A DNA stretch of 64,000 nucleotides from CAXBBB01 sp963793245. Its GTDB lineage: Bacteria; Bacteroidota; Rhodothermia; Rhodothermales; BA12. A program made the translations under genes and the position numbers. Each line of letters starts with the position of its first letter. Positions within the stretch are counted from its first letter, which is position 1. The DNA is taken from the NCBI GenBank assembly GCA_963793245.1, contig CAWBZG010000005.1, positions 310,001 to 374,000 on the forward strand. Direction: 5' to 3'. Positions 19,154 to 27,996 of this stretch are shown in pieces. The notes beneath the pieces are model-generated. The model did not search any database. It had not been told where the DNA came from and worked only from the letters and a program-made list of their open reading frames with translations.

Positions 19154-20070
19154 ACTTTTCTTCTTAATATATTACAAATTAAAATATTAAATGCGCTATG
19201 AATCATATATGTAGTTTTATAAACAAATGGGATGCTTAATATTATTATCTTCATTTTCACAGCCGGGCTGGCATGTTTAAAACATTTCCATGCTCTCAGT
19301 CTATATATTTTATAATAGCTATCAGAGTTACCACCTATCGAACTTTTCATAAGCGCAGCGTAAAACCTTGCAACAGATGCCGGTTTTGCCTCACTTATAT
19401 AATTGCTCATGAAAGCTTGCGTCGCGTCATGATTTGGGGATGCACTCATTCTATCGCCATCACTAACATGCAAAATGGCGCCGGGAACAGACTTTACAGC
19501 AAAGCGAAACTTTCTAGCAAAGCGAATTGCCAGGTCCCAATCTTGGTACTTCCGTAAATCTGAATCGAATCGAATATCATGGATGGCATTACGCCTAAAC
19601 ACCATAGTAGATGAGCGGGGGTCGCCCCCGCCACTGCCGAGGATATAATTCACCATTGAAGTTCCAGGCAGAATTGGTGAGCACATAAATACGGTGCGCC
19701 TTTCCTTATTGCATACATAGAATGAACTTATTGACCCCTGAACATTGCTATTTTCTATAATAGATATCGAGTCTTTTAAATGGTCTTTAGTCCATTCGTC
19801 ATCTGAATCTAAGAAGGCTACATATTCACCCATAGATGCATCGATACCTAAATTACGCGCAGCCCCTCCTCCCACATTTCTGTCGGTCTTTATGTATCGA
19901 ATACGATCATTCGCAAAAGATTCTATCATTTGCTCTGTACAATCAGTAGAAGCATCATCTACTACAATTATTTCAAACTTTTGGCAAGATTGATTCAAAA
20001 CACTTTCAATAGCGCCTGCTATCTTTGAGGCGCGATTGAAAGTGGGGATGATTACAGAAACAACGGACAT
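19150..20070 (-). CDS. Glycosyltransferase family 2, AT-rich
   Basis: A 306-residue GT-A enzyme. VSVIIPTFNRASKIAGAIES, IIVVDDASTDCTEQMI and YVAFLDSDDEWTKDHL (the DxD nucleotide-sugar and metal site) identify it, followed by the acceptor-side GAARNLGIDAS. Codon use is rich in A/T at third positions (many ATA, AAT, TTA), unlike the GC-rich genes on either side beyond 19.15 and 21.9 kb, so it was probably acquired together with the next gene. Its start forms a one-base stop/start overlap with the upstream gene at 20070. Confidence 0.88.
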   Translation of the reverse strand: MSVVSVIIPTFNRASKIAGAIESVLNQSCQKFEIIVVDDASTDCTEQMIESFANDRIRYIKTDRNVGGGAARNLGIDASMGEYVAFLDSDDEWTKDHLKDSISIIENSNVQGSISSFYVCNKERRTVFMCSPILPGTSMVNYILGSGGGDPRSSTMVFRRNAIHDIRFDSDLRKYQDWDLAIRFARKFRFAVKSVPGAILHVSDGDRMSASPNHDATQAFMSNYISEAKPASVARFYAALMKSSIGGNSDSYYKIYRLRAWKCFKHASPAVKMKIIILSIPFVYKTTYMIHSAFNILICNILRRKV

Positions 20071-21488
20071 TATCGAAGCTGATATAAGCTATGATCGCCT
20101 TCGACCGCCTCCCATCGATAAGGCAGAACCTCTCCATATTTTACTACCTCATCTAACATCTGGGCTACCAGTTCTGCAGAACGTCCAAAATAAGGGGTAC
20201 TCACAGTGTCTATGTAATATTTCGCTCGTCCTAATAACACATCTGTGTTGATATTAGATTTATTTTCTATCGATTTTATTGCATCAATAGCATTGTGTGC
20301 CTTATTTTGCACTAAGCCGTTTTTTAGGTAACCATAATGGTCTATATATTTAGCACTGGGGTCGTAATAAATTGGCTCAACACCGTGAACAACCGCTTCG
20401 AGGTGTATGCTTGACTCACCAGCGATAATCATATGTAGTCTTTTTAGGAAGTCAAAGGTACTCTCCAAGCTCGGATCAGAAAACAAATGACCACTCTCGG
20501 TAGCTATGGCGCGCAGTCTTTCCGATTCGGAGTCTGAAGTACGTGGGTGAGGGCGCAACACAAAGTGTACTTCGCCCTGCAGCCACTTTGCGCATTCTAT
20601 AAGCTTGCTGACATCATCCATTTTGCTAAAGGCGTTAGTAGCAATACCTATAAACCTCTGGTGATTGTTTTCATTTAATATCGCTGACCCAGCCCTAGTT
20701 CTCGCTTTTGCCATTCCAACCAAGTATACTCGGGCAGATATTGGTCCCGCCTTCATGTATTTATGAAATGCATCCTCGCCCTCAAGAAAAGCATAGTCCA
20801 TTGCTAGAGGGGGGAACTTATCTGAGACACTAGCATGTTGAATATATACAAGTGGGATTTCAAAACCTTGAGTAACACACAAAAGTGCGCCGGCATGAAT
20901 GTCGCTATCTGAAGCCAATATAATCACTCGAGGTCGTTTGTTCACTAAAAATAAATACCACACAACACTCACACCATAGCTTAGCCAGTAACTATCGAAG
21001 GAATATATATAAGATTTTCTTAGATAGTCTTTAGATTTAATCAGATTGAATATTACTAATGGCAGAAAGGGGATAGCAAATAGTAGCGCAAGGCCTAGGG
21101 GGAATTCTTGGCTATCAGAGCTATCTCTAAGTTTGACCCCTTTGCTCAAGATTAAACTCTTATTTGAGAAGCATAAGCGGTATATGCTGTAAATAGAATC
21201 GAGTTGATTCTGTGTATGTGCAAAAAATAACGCGTCTGATGGGCTTGTGCGAAGCCATAAAGCTGCACTTCTAATATTGCTAAGATGTTTAATTTTACGG
21301 CCAATTCTTAAGAAGGATCTGAATTTGCTATGGTTGGCTCTGAACAGTGGGTTATCTTTATTAAGAATTCCAATTCGCTCAGATGACACGACGTGATTTG
21401 CACGAATCGCGTCAAAGTATCTAAACGTAAATGCAATTGCTTTAAAAATATTAACGATCATCATGATAATAATATAATATATCACCAA
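20070..21488 (-). CDS. Putative GT-B polysaccharide transferase with HP and SS motifs, AT-rich
   Basis: A 472-residue protein, with the first 20 residues very hydrophobic (several possible ATG starts; the first is used). The C-terminal half contains LVYIQHASVSDKFPP, FVLRPHPRTSDSES and AGESSIHLEAVVHGV. The HP and SS/ESS pair occurs in capsular transferases such as polysialyl- and CDP-glycerol-type enzymes and in GT-B proteins of O-antigen loci. A nonulosonate or polyol-phosphate transferase is therefore a reasonable guess, and the neighbouring legionaminate-type genes fit the former. Exact family is uncertain. Strongly AT-rich compared with the locus, suggesting transfer. Confidence 0.55.
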   Translation of the reverse strand: MVIYYIIIMMIVNIFKAIAFTFRYFDAIRANHVVSSERIGILNKDNPLFRANHSKFRSFLRIGRKIKHLSNIRSAALWLRTSPSDALFFAHTQNQLDSIYSIYRLCFSNKSLILSKGVKLRDSSDSQEFPLGLALLFAIPFLPLVIFNLIKSKDYLRKSYIYSFDSYWLSYGVSVVWYLFLVNKRPRVIILASDSDIHAGALLCVTQGFEIPLVYIQHASVSDKFPPLAMDYAFLEGEDAFHKYMKAGPISARVYLVGMAKARTRAGSAILNENNHQRFIGIATNAFSKMDDVSKLIECAKWLQGEVHFVLRPHPRTSDSESERLRAIATESGHLFSDPSLESTFDFLKRLHMIIAGESSIHLEAVVHGVEPIYYDPSAKYIDHYGYLKNGLVQNKAHNAIDAIKSIENKSNINTDVLLGRAKYYIDTVSTPYFGRSAELVAQMLDEVVKYGEVLPYRWEAVEGDHSLYQLR

Positions 21489-21642
21489 GTAAATGGCATG
21501 CTCCCTTATATTGGGCCGATTTAAATGCTACCTTCCTTCTCTCCCCACTGTTTTTCTAGGCGCAAAACAAACATCTTACCGTCTAAACTTAGTGGCTCTG
21601 CTAAAGGCCATTATAATTGTCCGTAGAGTAAGCAAGAGCACC

Positions 21643-21804
21643 TTAAAATCCGTCAGCTCCAATAAAACGGAAGCCTAACTCTACATGGTCAACATTTAAA
21701 GGATACATTGCTAGAAGGTACTCTTCAACTAGCCCAGGATCGAAATCCCACCCGTTGTAATATCCGCCATCTCGAAGTGTACAGTCAAGTAGCTTTATTT
21801 CCAT
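21643..21804 (-). pseudogene. N-terminal remnant of an HMGL/DmpG-like aldolase
   Basis: From ATG 21804 the product starts MEIKLLDCTLRDGGYYNGWD, the unmistakable N-terminus (metal and substrate site D-x-TLRDGG) of the HMG-CoA lyase-like aldolase family found in polysaccharide clusters. After about 54 residues (VDHVELGFRFIGADGF) comes TAA. In the same frame beyond the stop the reading continues GALAYSTDNYNGL to a second stop at 21601, which still looks like family sequence. The gene thus seems to have suffered a nonsense change and then loss of the remaining several hundred residues. The upstream in-frame part (21805-21864) is not family-like. The bases 21489-21600 hold no recognisable gene. 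Confidence 0.6.
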
Positions 21805-21907
21805 CTTTGCACCTATTTTGTTTTGTGTTTGTAAATTCGCATTTTGTATATTTAGCAGGGGCACTTCCGAAGCCTGCTTGACCGGCTGCGCGAAGTTGGC
21901 CTCACAC

Positions 21908-22201
21908 CTAATCTAAAGCGTCGAGGTCGTGCAAGATTGATTTGATGCCTGGTATGTCATCTGCTGCTAGATGAACTGGACGTACGAATGGGACATCACA
22001 TCCAGCTTCGCGTGCTACATGGATGCTTTCATCATTGTCAGACGAAAGCACCACACGGTCCAAATACTTCGATGCGAGAGCGGCTTCAAGAGTCCAAACG
22101 ATTAGAGGCTTACCGGCAAGAGGAAGCACATTCTTGCGCGGGAGGCCTTTCGAGCCTCCTCGCGCTGGAATGACCGCGAGAATACGTGGGATGCCACTCA
22201 A
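21908..22201 (-). pseudogene. Truncated acylneuraminate cytidylyltransferase (CMP-nonulosonate synthetase), N-terminal part only
   Basis: Starts at a TTG that overlaps the stop of the ptmE-like gene (TTGA). The 97 residues hold the complete N-terminal signature, ILAVIPARGGSKGLPRKNV, then LAGKPLIVWTLEAAL and VVLSSDNDESIHVAREAG, ending LHDLDALD and TAG. Intact relatives have about 230 residues and continue with a QPTSPLR-type motif, which is absent in all frames after 21908. So this is a truncated copy. A second, full-length cytidylyltransferase gene sits at 26050-26801. The breakpoint at about 21907 abuts unrelated sequence leading to the aldolase remnant, which marks a recombination scar. Confidence 0.75.
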
Positions 22202-23251
22202 GTATCGAATACCTCGTCGAAGTGGCCATTGGCACGCTCGAAGTCCTGTATCTGGCCGATGTCCATCCAGTACTCGCGGATCGGAAAAACGGCCGTCTCA
22301 CGCCCCTTATCGGCGAGCTGCTGAAAGAGCGTCGGCATGTCGTAGAACGTGTCATGCGGGATGAGGTGGAGCGCGTCAGGGTCAAGCACGTAGACGCCAC
22401 CGTTGACTAGATAGCGTTCGGTTGGCTTCTCCTCAATACCCAAAATACGATGCCCCTGCGTGCGGACGACGCCGTACGGCACTTGCATTTCGTACTCGCG
22501 CGACGCACATCGTAGCTGCTGATTGGTGTGACGTATGGAAATCGAGCAATTGTGCGAAGTTAAGACGGGTGAGCAGGTCGCCGTTCATGACGAACAGCGG
22601 CTCTGTCGGACACTCGGGCAGAAGCGAGAGCGCCCCGGCCGTACCCAGCCGTTTGTTTTCGCGAAGATACTCGATCTCGACGCCCCACCGGCTTCCGTCA
22701 CCGAAGTACGCTTCGATTTTGCCAGCTAGGTAGCCCACTGATAGGTAGAAGCGGCCAAACCCATGTCCGAGGAAAGCCTCAAGAATTGTCTCCAGGATTG
22801 GCTTATGACCGACGTGCAGCAACGGCTTCGGGGTGTCGTCTGTCAGCGGGCGTAGCCGGGTGCCCATACCACCGGCCATCAACACAACTGGGTTAGGGCG
22901 AAGCTCCTCTCGGGTCAATGTGTCGTAGACTTCAAGACCCACAACGCGCCATTGAGAATCAAGCAGGGGAATCTGATGGAGCCGGCGATGTCGCATCACG
23001 AGAGCTAACAACGTAGCTCTGTCGTCTGTCTCCCTACCTGTTGTTGGGTTCGCATTCATGATGGATGCGACCGGTTCGTCCAGCGAGAGACCGCGCAGAA
23101 TAGCACGTCTCACGTCACCATCCGTAACGGTACCCAACAAGCGCCTCTCCCCGTCGACAACGAGTGCGATTTGTAGCCCCCCAGCATCGATTCTGGCGAT
23201 GCCCTCTTGGATAGTTGCCGCGGGGCTCACAAAAGCTTGCTCACATCTCAT
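22198..23251 (-). CDS. PtmE-like sugar-1-phosphate nucleotidyltransferase with N-terminal CBS pair, one frameshift
   Basis: About 351 residues. Residues 1-115 are a tandem CBS domain (QEGIARIDAGGLQIALVVD, LLGTVTDGDVRRAIL, RLHQIPLLD). The rest is an NTP-transferase domain with NPVVLMAGGMGTRLRPLT, TPKPLLHVG and FVMNGDLLT. This order is that of Campylobacter PtmE, known as a glucosamine-1-phosphate guanylyltransferase opening the GDP-route to legionaminic acid. The frame shifts at about 22499. Taking out one base gives ATMCVREYEMQVPYGVV and continues through GIEEKPTERYLVNGGVYVLD to VFDT at 22198. The neighbours LegI, LegC and LegB support the role. Confidence 0.82.
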
Positions 23252-23325
23252 ATCTCTAAAAATATATCTCTAATATCTATAATCATATATCTATGTTAAC
23301 ACTTTGGACACAATATTGATATATA

Positions 23326-24012
23326 CTATTTTTTAACTTTTGAAATAGGCTTGGCTGGTATACCCACTACTACAACATCGCAGTCAACAGATTTACTAAC
23401 CACTGCACCAGCTCCCACCACCGACTTTTCACCGATGACCATCTTGTTGTCTATGCTTCTGCCTTGCAGTATAGAAGCACCTGTTCCTATATATGATCCT
23501 TTTGAAAGACAAACATTACCTGACACATTCGCGCCTGGAGAAATTGTAACAAAATCCTCTATCACGCAATCATGTCCAATCGTGGTGTTGATGTTGAAAA
23601 CACAAAAATTACCCACCGCTATGCTGTTAGTCAATCTAACTCCCGCACACACTATGGATCCTTGAGTAGACTCAACAATTTCTTTTTGTCGCCTCCCAAA
23701 AGAGGCACTGGTATGGACTAGTGCAGGGTAATAAAGATTGTCGTACTTTTCAAATATACGCTTTCTGGACTCTCCATCACCGATCCCTATAGCAAATACA
23801 TATCCTTCAGCTCGCATTCTATCGATCCCATCTTCGCCAACCACTGAGTAACCAAGGTCAAAACGCTCAACTCCATCTCTACCTAAAAGGACTACCTTAG
23901 GGTAATCAAGATCAATCGCTATATCAGCAACTTCACGGGCAAACCCTGATGTGCCAAATATTGCTATTGGGGGAAGTACCTTTTCTGATGTCGAGCCACT
24001 CATTTCAAACAC
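23326..24012 (-). CDS. NeuD/PglD-type sugar O- or N-acetyltransferase (left-handed beta-helix), AT-rich
   Basis: A 228-residue protein with the two-part NeuD/PglD layout: an N-terminal Rossmann-like nucleotide-sugar domain (IAIFGTSGFAREVADIA) and a C-terminal hexapeptide-repeat helix (NTTIGHDCVIEDFVTISPGA, SYIGTGASILQG, VVGAGAVVSKSV) with the His of GHD as likely catalytic base. It could supply the 4-N-acetylation required for diacetamido-trideoxyhexose and legionaminate, or acetylate the finished sugar. ATG at 24003 is an alternative start. Base composition is clearly more AT-rich than the flanking ptmE-like and NeuB genes, so this gene may have been inserted or swapped on its own. Confidence 0.82.
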   Translation of the reverse strand: MFEMSGSTSEKVLPPIAIFGTSGFAREVADIAIDLDYPKVVLLGRDGVERFDLGYSVVGEDGIDRMRAEGYVFAIGIGDGESRKRIFEKYDNLYYPALVHTSASFGRRQKEIVESTQGSIVCAGVRLTNSIAVGNFCVFNINTTIGHDCVIEDFVTISPGANVSGNVCLSKGSYIGTGASILQGRSIDNKMVIGEKSVVGAGAVVSKSVDCDVVVVGIPAKPISKVKK

Positions 24013-24033
24013 GCGTTTAGATTAAGATCTCAA

Positions 24034-25086
24034 TTAGATAAGATGCGAACTGCCGATGATGTCATCCTTGCTGAGTGCTACAGCTAACGAACGGCCAAGC
24101 AAATTTTCGATCTGATCGGGGCCATATCCCGTCCCAGGTCTTTTGAAGGCAATATCTGTCTCTTCGAGGATGTGACCTGGGTCAAGGGGTCTTGCAGCCA
24201 CGGCGCTACGGCGGAATTTGGCTCGCTTGGCCAGTTCTGCCTCACTTACGATTCGTTGTGACGAACCCAGTGCTCTATGGACTTCCTGACCGTGCTCGAC
24301 AATCATGCGCATCTCGACCTCATCGGCTGAGATCGCGTGATCCCAACCTTCCATCGTTTTGTCGAGCGTGAAGTGCTTCTCGATGAGACACGCACCTAAC
24401 GCAATACTGGCGATGGGAATGTGTGCACCGAGCGTGTGGTCGCTGAACCCAACAGGTACACCGAATGCTTGTTCAAGCATGGGAATATTGTTGAGATTGA
24501 CGTCCTCCATATCTGGAGGGTAGATGGACACACAGTGCAGCAGCATGATGTCGACGTCGCCCACCTCTCGAACGGCCTCGACCGCTACGGCGACTTCTGC
24601 GAGCGACGCCATTCCCGTCGATAAGATGACAGCCTTCCCCTTGGAAGCGATGTACCGAAGCAAGGGCAAGTTGGTGATATCCATCGACGCCACCTTGAAA
24701 AAGGGGACATTCAACTCAACTAAAAGATCGACTTCGTCTCTGCCGAAGGGAGTCGAGCAGAACGTGATGCCGCGCTCGGCGCAATAGCGAGCTGCCTCGA
24801 AGTGCTGTTCGTGCGTCAACTGGTACGCGCGGACCATGTCGCGAAGCGATCCGAAATGCTTTTTCTTGTCGGAGTATTCGGCATTGGCCTCATACTCGGA
24901 GGTGGAGATCAGCGACTCCTCAGACCAGGATTGAAACTTGACCGCATCAGCACCCGACTCCGCCGCTGCATCGATCATGCGGCGGCACAACTCCATGTCG
25001 CCGTTGTGATTAGCGCCGATTTCGGCGATGACGTAAGGTCGGTGCCCAGTTCCTATCGGACGGCCGTCTAAAGTGATGACAGGCAT
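24034..25086 (-). CDS. NeuB/LegI-type nonulosonic acid synthase
   Basis: Condenses phosphoenolpyruvate with a 6-carbon N-acyl amino sugar to a nine-carbon nonulosonate. From ATG 25086 there are about 350 residues: the TIM barrel starts YVIAEIGANHNGDMELC, continues AVKFQSWSEESL, FCSTPFGRDEVD, VILSTGMASLAEV and VGFSDHTLGAHIPIASIALGACLIEKHFT (substrate and metal ligands). The C-terminal SAF antifreeze-like domain follows (RRSAVAARPLDPGHIL). The longer open frame to 25149 is out-of-frame neighbour sequence. Context with LegB, LegC and PtmE relatives favours legionaminate over neuraminate synthase. Complete and undamaged. Confidence 0.9.
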   Translation of the reverse strand: MPVITLDGRPIGTGHRPYVIAEIGANHNGDMELCRRMIDAAAESGADAVKFQSWSEESLISTSEYEANAEYSDKKKHFGSLRDMVRAYQLTHEQHFEAARYCAERGITFCSTPFGRDEVDLLVELNVPFFKVASMDITNLPLLRYIASKGKAVILSTGMASLAEVAVAVEAVREVGDVDIMLLHCVSIYPPDMEDVNLNNIPMLEQAFGVPVGFSDHTLGAHIPIASIALGACLIEKHFTLDKTMEGWDHAISADEVEMRMIVEHGQEVHRALGSSQRIVSEAELAKRAKFRRSAVAARPLDPGHILEETDIAFKRPGTGYGPDQIENLLGRSLAVALSKDDIIGSSHLI

Positions 25087-25097
25087 AGTAAAAGGTA

Positions 25098-25982
25098 TCA
25101 GCCAGAAGAGGGAAAAGGAAGGAGTGGAGCAGTCACCCACTCCCACCAAAGGGGGGCAACTTCAGGACCACCAGGGGGCATCCATGGAAGATCACCAATA
25201 TACAGTGAGTCGACCTCTTTCTGGGCACGCTCGACTGCCCGAACCCGCTCGGGAATAGCCCCTTCAAGTGTCGACGAAAGTACTGCGGCATAATGCGTGA
25301 GCACTCGTTTCTGATCGGCCTGACGGCGCTCCGGAGAAAATGTACCGACGACACCTGCAGTGTTCGCACCGTACTGGCGGTACTGCATACGGGGAGTTAC
25401 GTCATAGGTCAATCGAGCTCCGAAAAGCCATGCCCTCGTGGCCACGAACCAGTCGAGCAACGTGACCCCTCGAACGTCAGATAGACACCGTCTCAAGAGG
25501 TCAGTATGGTACACGGTGTTGGAGAATCCGAAGGCGTTCACATACGGCAGGACCGTCACCGGATCAAGCCCCTCAGGGGGGCGCATTACGCAATCGAGCA
25601 GGCCTCCGCGCTCATCGCTCAACTCAAGAGCACAACCCGCTCCATCGGCATTTTTCATGAGCGGGCGAGCTGCTGCGACACGCGAAGGCATCATCATGTC
25701 GTCGCTGTCTACTAGCACTACGACCGGATAGCGTTCTGCTATCTCACTCAGGGCAGAAGCTCTAACCTCGGCAGGATCGCCATCTGGAGCACGTACCAAT
25801 ACTTCCCGTTCCAGGGCAGCAGAGGCGTCACGGGCGACGACTGCGGGGTCGAGACCATCGACGCCGATCCACAGATCAAAATTGGCGTCGCTCTGCTCTT
25901 TGATCGAACTTAGGCAATCGTCCCAGTACGGGAGGGCTGCTGGGTAGAGCGTCGTGTAAACGGCGAGTCGGTCTAAATGCAT
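25098..25982 (-). CDS. Glycosyltransferase family 2-like protein
   Basis: About 294 residues from ATG 25982, MHLDRLAVYTTLYPAALPYW. A GT-A pattern is visible: FDLWIGVDGLDP, then VVVLVDSDDMMMPSRVAAA with the acidic DxD-type site. The C-terminal part is helical and charged. In the raw sequence this gene appears fused to the preceding cytidylyltransferase, but that is an effect of the frameshift at about 26200; each has its own start and stop in the proper frame. It stands between the CMP-sugar synthetase and the nonulosonate synthase, so it may transfer a sugar next to the nonulosonate. Confidence 0.75.
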   Translation of the reverse strand: MHLDRLAVYTTLYPAALPYWDDCLSSIKEQSDANFDLWIGVDGLDPAVVARDASAALEREVLVRAPDGDPAEVRASALSEIAERYPVVVLVDSDDMMMPSRVAAARPLMKNADGAGCALELSDERGGLLDCVMRPPEGLDPVTVLPYVNAFGFSNTVYHTDLLRRCLSDVRGVTLLDWFVATRAWLFGARLTYDVTPRMQYRQYGANTAGVVGTFSPERRQADQKRVLTHYAAVLSSTLEGAIPERVRAVERAQKEVDSLYIGDLPWMPPGGPEVAPLWWEWVTAPLLPFPSSG

Positions 25983-26049
25983 ACGTTCAGCCTCTGAAAA
26001 GAAGGTCGAAGCTCGTCTTAGACAAATCGAGAGCGTGCAGACGTGCCAT

Positions 26050-26801
26050 TTACCCAGTCGCTGCTCGCTCAGACGTCTCTTTGCTGACTTTATATAAGAG
26101 CTCGGCCATTCTCCAATCCTCCTCCGTATCGATGTCGAGCGCGTGATCCCAAGAGATCGGACATCCCGTGCGTCCAGGAACGTGGAAGGTTCGGCGCGCG
26201 CGCAGCACTCGGCCCTTGCCCACCAGATCGCTCCTGTCGGAGCGTAGAGCGTCGGAAGGTCTTGACTGCGAGAGGTCATGGCCTCCTCGAACACGGGGGT
26301 CAGCCGGTCCCCTTCGCCAAGCTTGAGCGCCCACCAGGGGTTGGTCCAACCGAACTCGACGACGGAGATCTTGGGAATCCGCCCCGAACTAAGGAAGCGT
26401 ACTCCACTGGCGCTAACGTCCTCAGCTTCCCGGAATGGGCAGTTCGCCATGAGTTGGGCAACGACCGTGTACCGCTCTCCCGAGGGATCCAACTGGGCCA
26501 AAGCGTCAGCAGTCGCTTCGGAGACCGGAGTATAGTGATCGGAAAGTTCAGCCGAACGCATAAACGGCACCTCGGCCCCGTACGCACTGGCGATGTCTGC
26601 GATCTCCTCACTATCGGTAGACACCACGACGCGTTCGAAACTACCACTCTCCAAGGCCGCCTCTATTGAGAAGGCAATCAGGGGTTTGTCGCCCAGTGTA
26701 CGGATGTTTTTACCAGGCACGCGCTGTGAGCCTCCCCGAGCTGGGATAATGGCAACCGCACCTGTGCAGGTTGTCTCGTGAGTATCGCTAACTGGATTCA
26801 A
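26050..26801 (-). CDS. CMP-nonulosonate synthetase (NeuA/LegF/PseF family), one frameshift
   Basis: Activates a nonulosonic acid with CTP. TTG 26801 is the preferred start, because GGAGAGG stands just before it. The region around VAIIPARGGSQRVPGKN, then KPLIAFSIEAALESG and VVVSTDSEEIADIASAYG are the family's signature; TVVAQLMANCPFREAEDV takes the place of the usual QPTSP motif. At about 26200 the frame changes; the proper reading continues RARRTFHVPGRTGCPISWDH and DIDTEEDWRMAELLY to the stop at 26050. Together with the truncated copy at 21908-22201 this gives two cytidylyltransferases in the locus. It overlaps the 3' end of legC by 14 bases. Confidence 0.82.
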
Positions 26802-27996
26802 TTTCCTCTCCGTCGATTGAAAGGGATGCACTGCTAGGAATGTTGATCAACCGGCCCTCAATGCGCAGAGCCGTGCTTAAGTCCATCGAGGGGCAGTGGT
26901 TGTAAATCGGAAGGCTGCTTATCAGCCGCCAGACGGGGCGCGTCATCAGTCCGGCATCGTTAGTCGCCTCTAAAACAGCTTCTCTGTCGGAAGCGTCGTC
27001 GAGCATCAACGCATTCAGCCAATAGTTGCTGGTGGCATCCTCGAGCTCGGTCACGAACCGCACACCGTCGACGTTGGCGAACGCGCTGGCGTAGCGCTCG
27101 GCGAGGCCACGCTTACTGGCGAGAATGCCCTCTAACTGCTCCATCTGCGCGCATCCCAAAGCGGCGTTGATGTTTGGGAGGCGGTAGTTGAAAGCAACGG
27201 CGTCGTGGACATACTCCCACCGGTGCGGACGTTTGCCCGTTGTAGTCAAGTGCTTGGCGCGGTCGGCCAACTGTTCATCGTCGGTGATCAACGCACCGCC
27301 GCCCCCGGTCGTGATGGTCTTGTTGCCGTTGAAGCTGAGCGTCCCCACGCGCCCTACCCGTCCAGTGTGCTGTCCCCGGTAGAACGACCCGAGCGATTCG
27401 GCGGCGTCCTCGACGAGGGACAGATTCCAACGTGTACATACCTCTGCGAGCCGGTCGATTCGGACGGGATGACCAAACGTGTGCATCGGTACTACGGCCC
27501 GAATGGTGCGTCCTGTCTCGCGGTTGATGCACACACCGCCGCGCATCTTGGCGTGCCCCATAAGCCAGTCGTCGAGCTTGTCGGGGTCGAGCCCGAGCGT
27601 AGCCTCCTCGCTGTCTGCGAAGAGCGGGACAGCACCGAGATACGAGATCGCGTTGGCGGTGGCGACAAACGTCAGCGCCGGCGCAACAACCTCGTCTCCT
27701 CGCTCGACACCCGCCAACAGCAGCGCGACGTGCAGCGCCGCCGTACCGTTGACGACCGCCACGGCGCGTTTGGCTCCTGTGTATTCAGCCAGCATCTGCT
27801 CAAACCGATCCACGTATTTACCTGCTGACGACACCCAGCGCGTGTCGATGCAATCCTTGACATAGACCCACTCGTTACCCTTAAAAAACGGCTCGTGTAG
27901 GGCCGTGAAGCTGCCCTCAGCAGGCTGGATCACCCCACGGAGCACATCGACGATGCGGTCTGCCGTTTCAGTTCGAATGGATGCAGCGGCGCTCAT
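26788..27996 (-). CDS. LegC-type PLP-dependent sugar aminotransferase
   Basis: About 402 residues from ATG 27996, which overlaps the LegB stop by ATGA. The longer open frame to 28110 is LegB coding sequence in another frame. Start MSAAASIRTETADRIVDVLR and the segment FTALHEPFFKGNEWVYVKDC are characteristic of LegC. VVNGTAALHVALLLAG, VEDAAESLGSFYRG and the PLP-lysine motif LSFNGNKTITTGGGG complete the DegT fold. It would aminate the 4-keto-6-deoxy product of LegB (GDP- or UDP-linked GlcNAc derivative). Intact, in contrast to LegB. Confidence 0.9.
   Translation of the reverse strand: MSAAASIRTETADRIVDVLRGVIQPAEGSFTALHEPFFKGNEWVYVKDCIDTRWVSSAGKYVDRFEQMLAEYTGAKRAVAVVNGTAALHVALLLAGVERGDEVVAPALTFVATANAISYLGAVPLFADSEEATLGLDPDKLDDWLMGHAKMRGGVCINRETGRTIRAVVPMHTFGHPVRIDRLAEVCTRWNLSLVEDAAESLGSFYRGQHTGRVGRVGTLSFNGNKTITTGGGGALITDDEQLADRAKHLTTTGKRPHRWEYVHDAVAFNYRLPNINAALGCAQMEQLEGILASKRGLAERYASAFANVDGVRFVTELEDATSNYWLNALMLDDASDREAVLEATNDAGLMTRPVWRLISSLPIYNHCPSMDLSTALRIEGRLINIPSSASLSIDGEEIESS

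Noticed and set aside
25098..26831. Apparent fusion of a CMP-sugar synthetase with a glycosyltransferase
   Set aside because: The synthetase's proper C-terminus is found in another frame, ending at 26050; the fusion is created by the frameshift near 26200.
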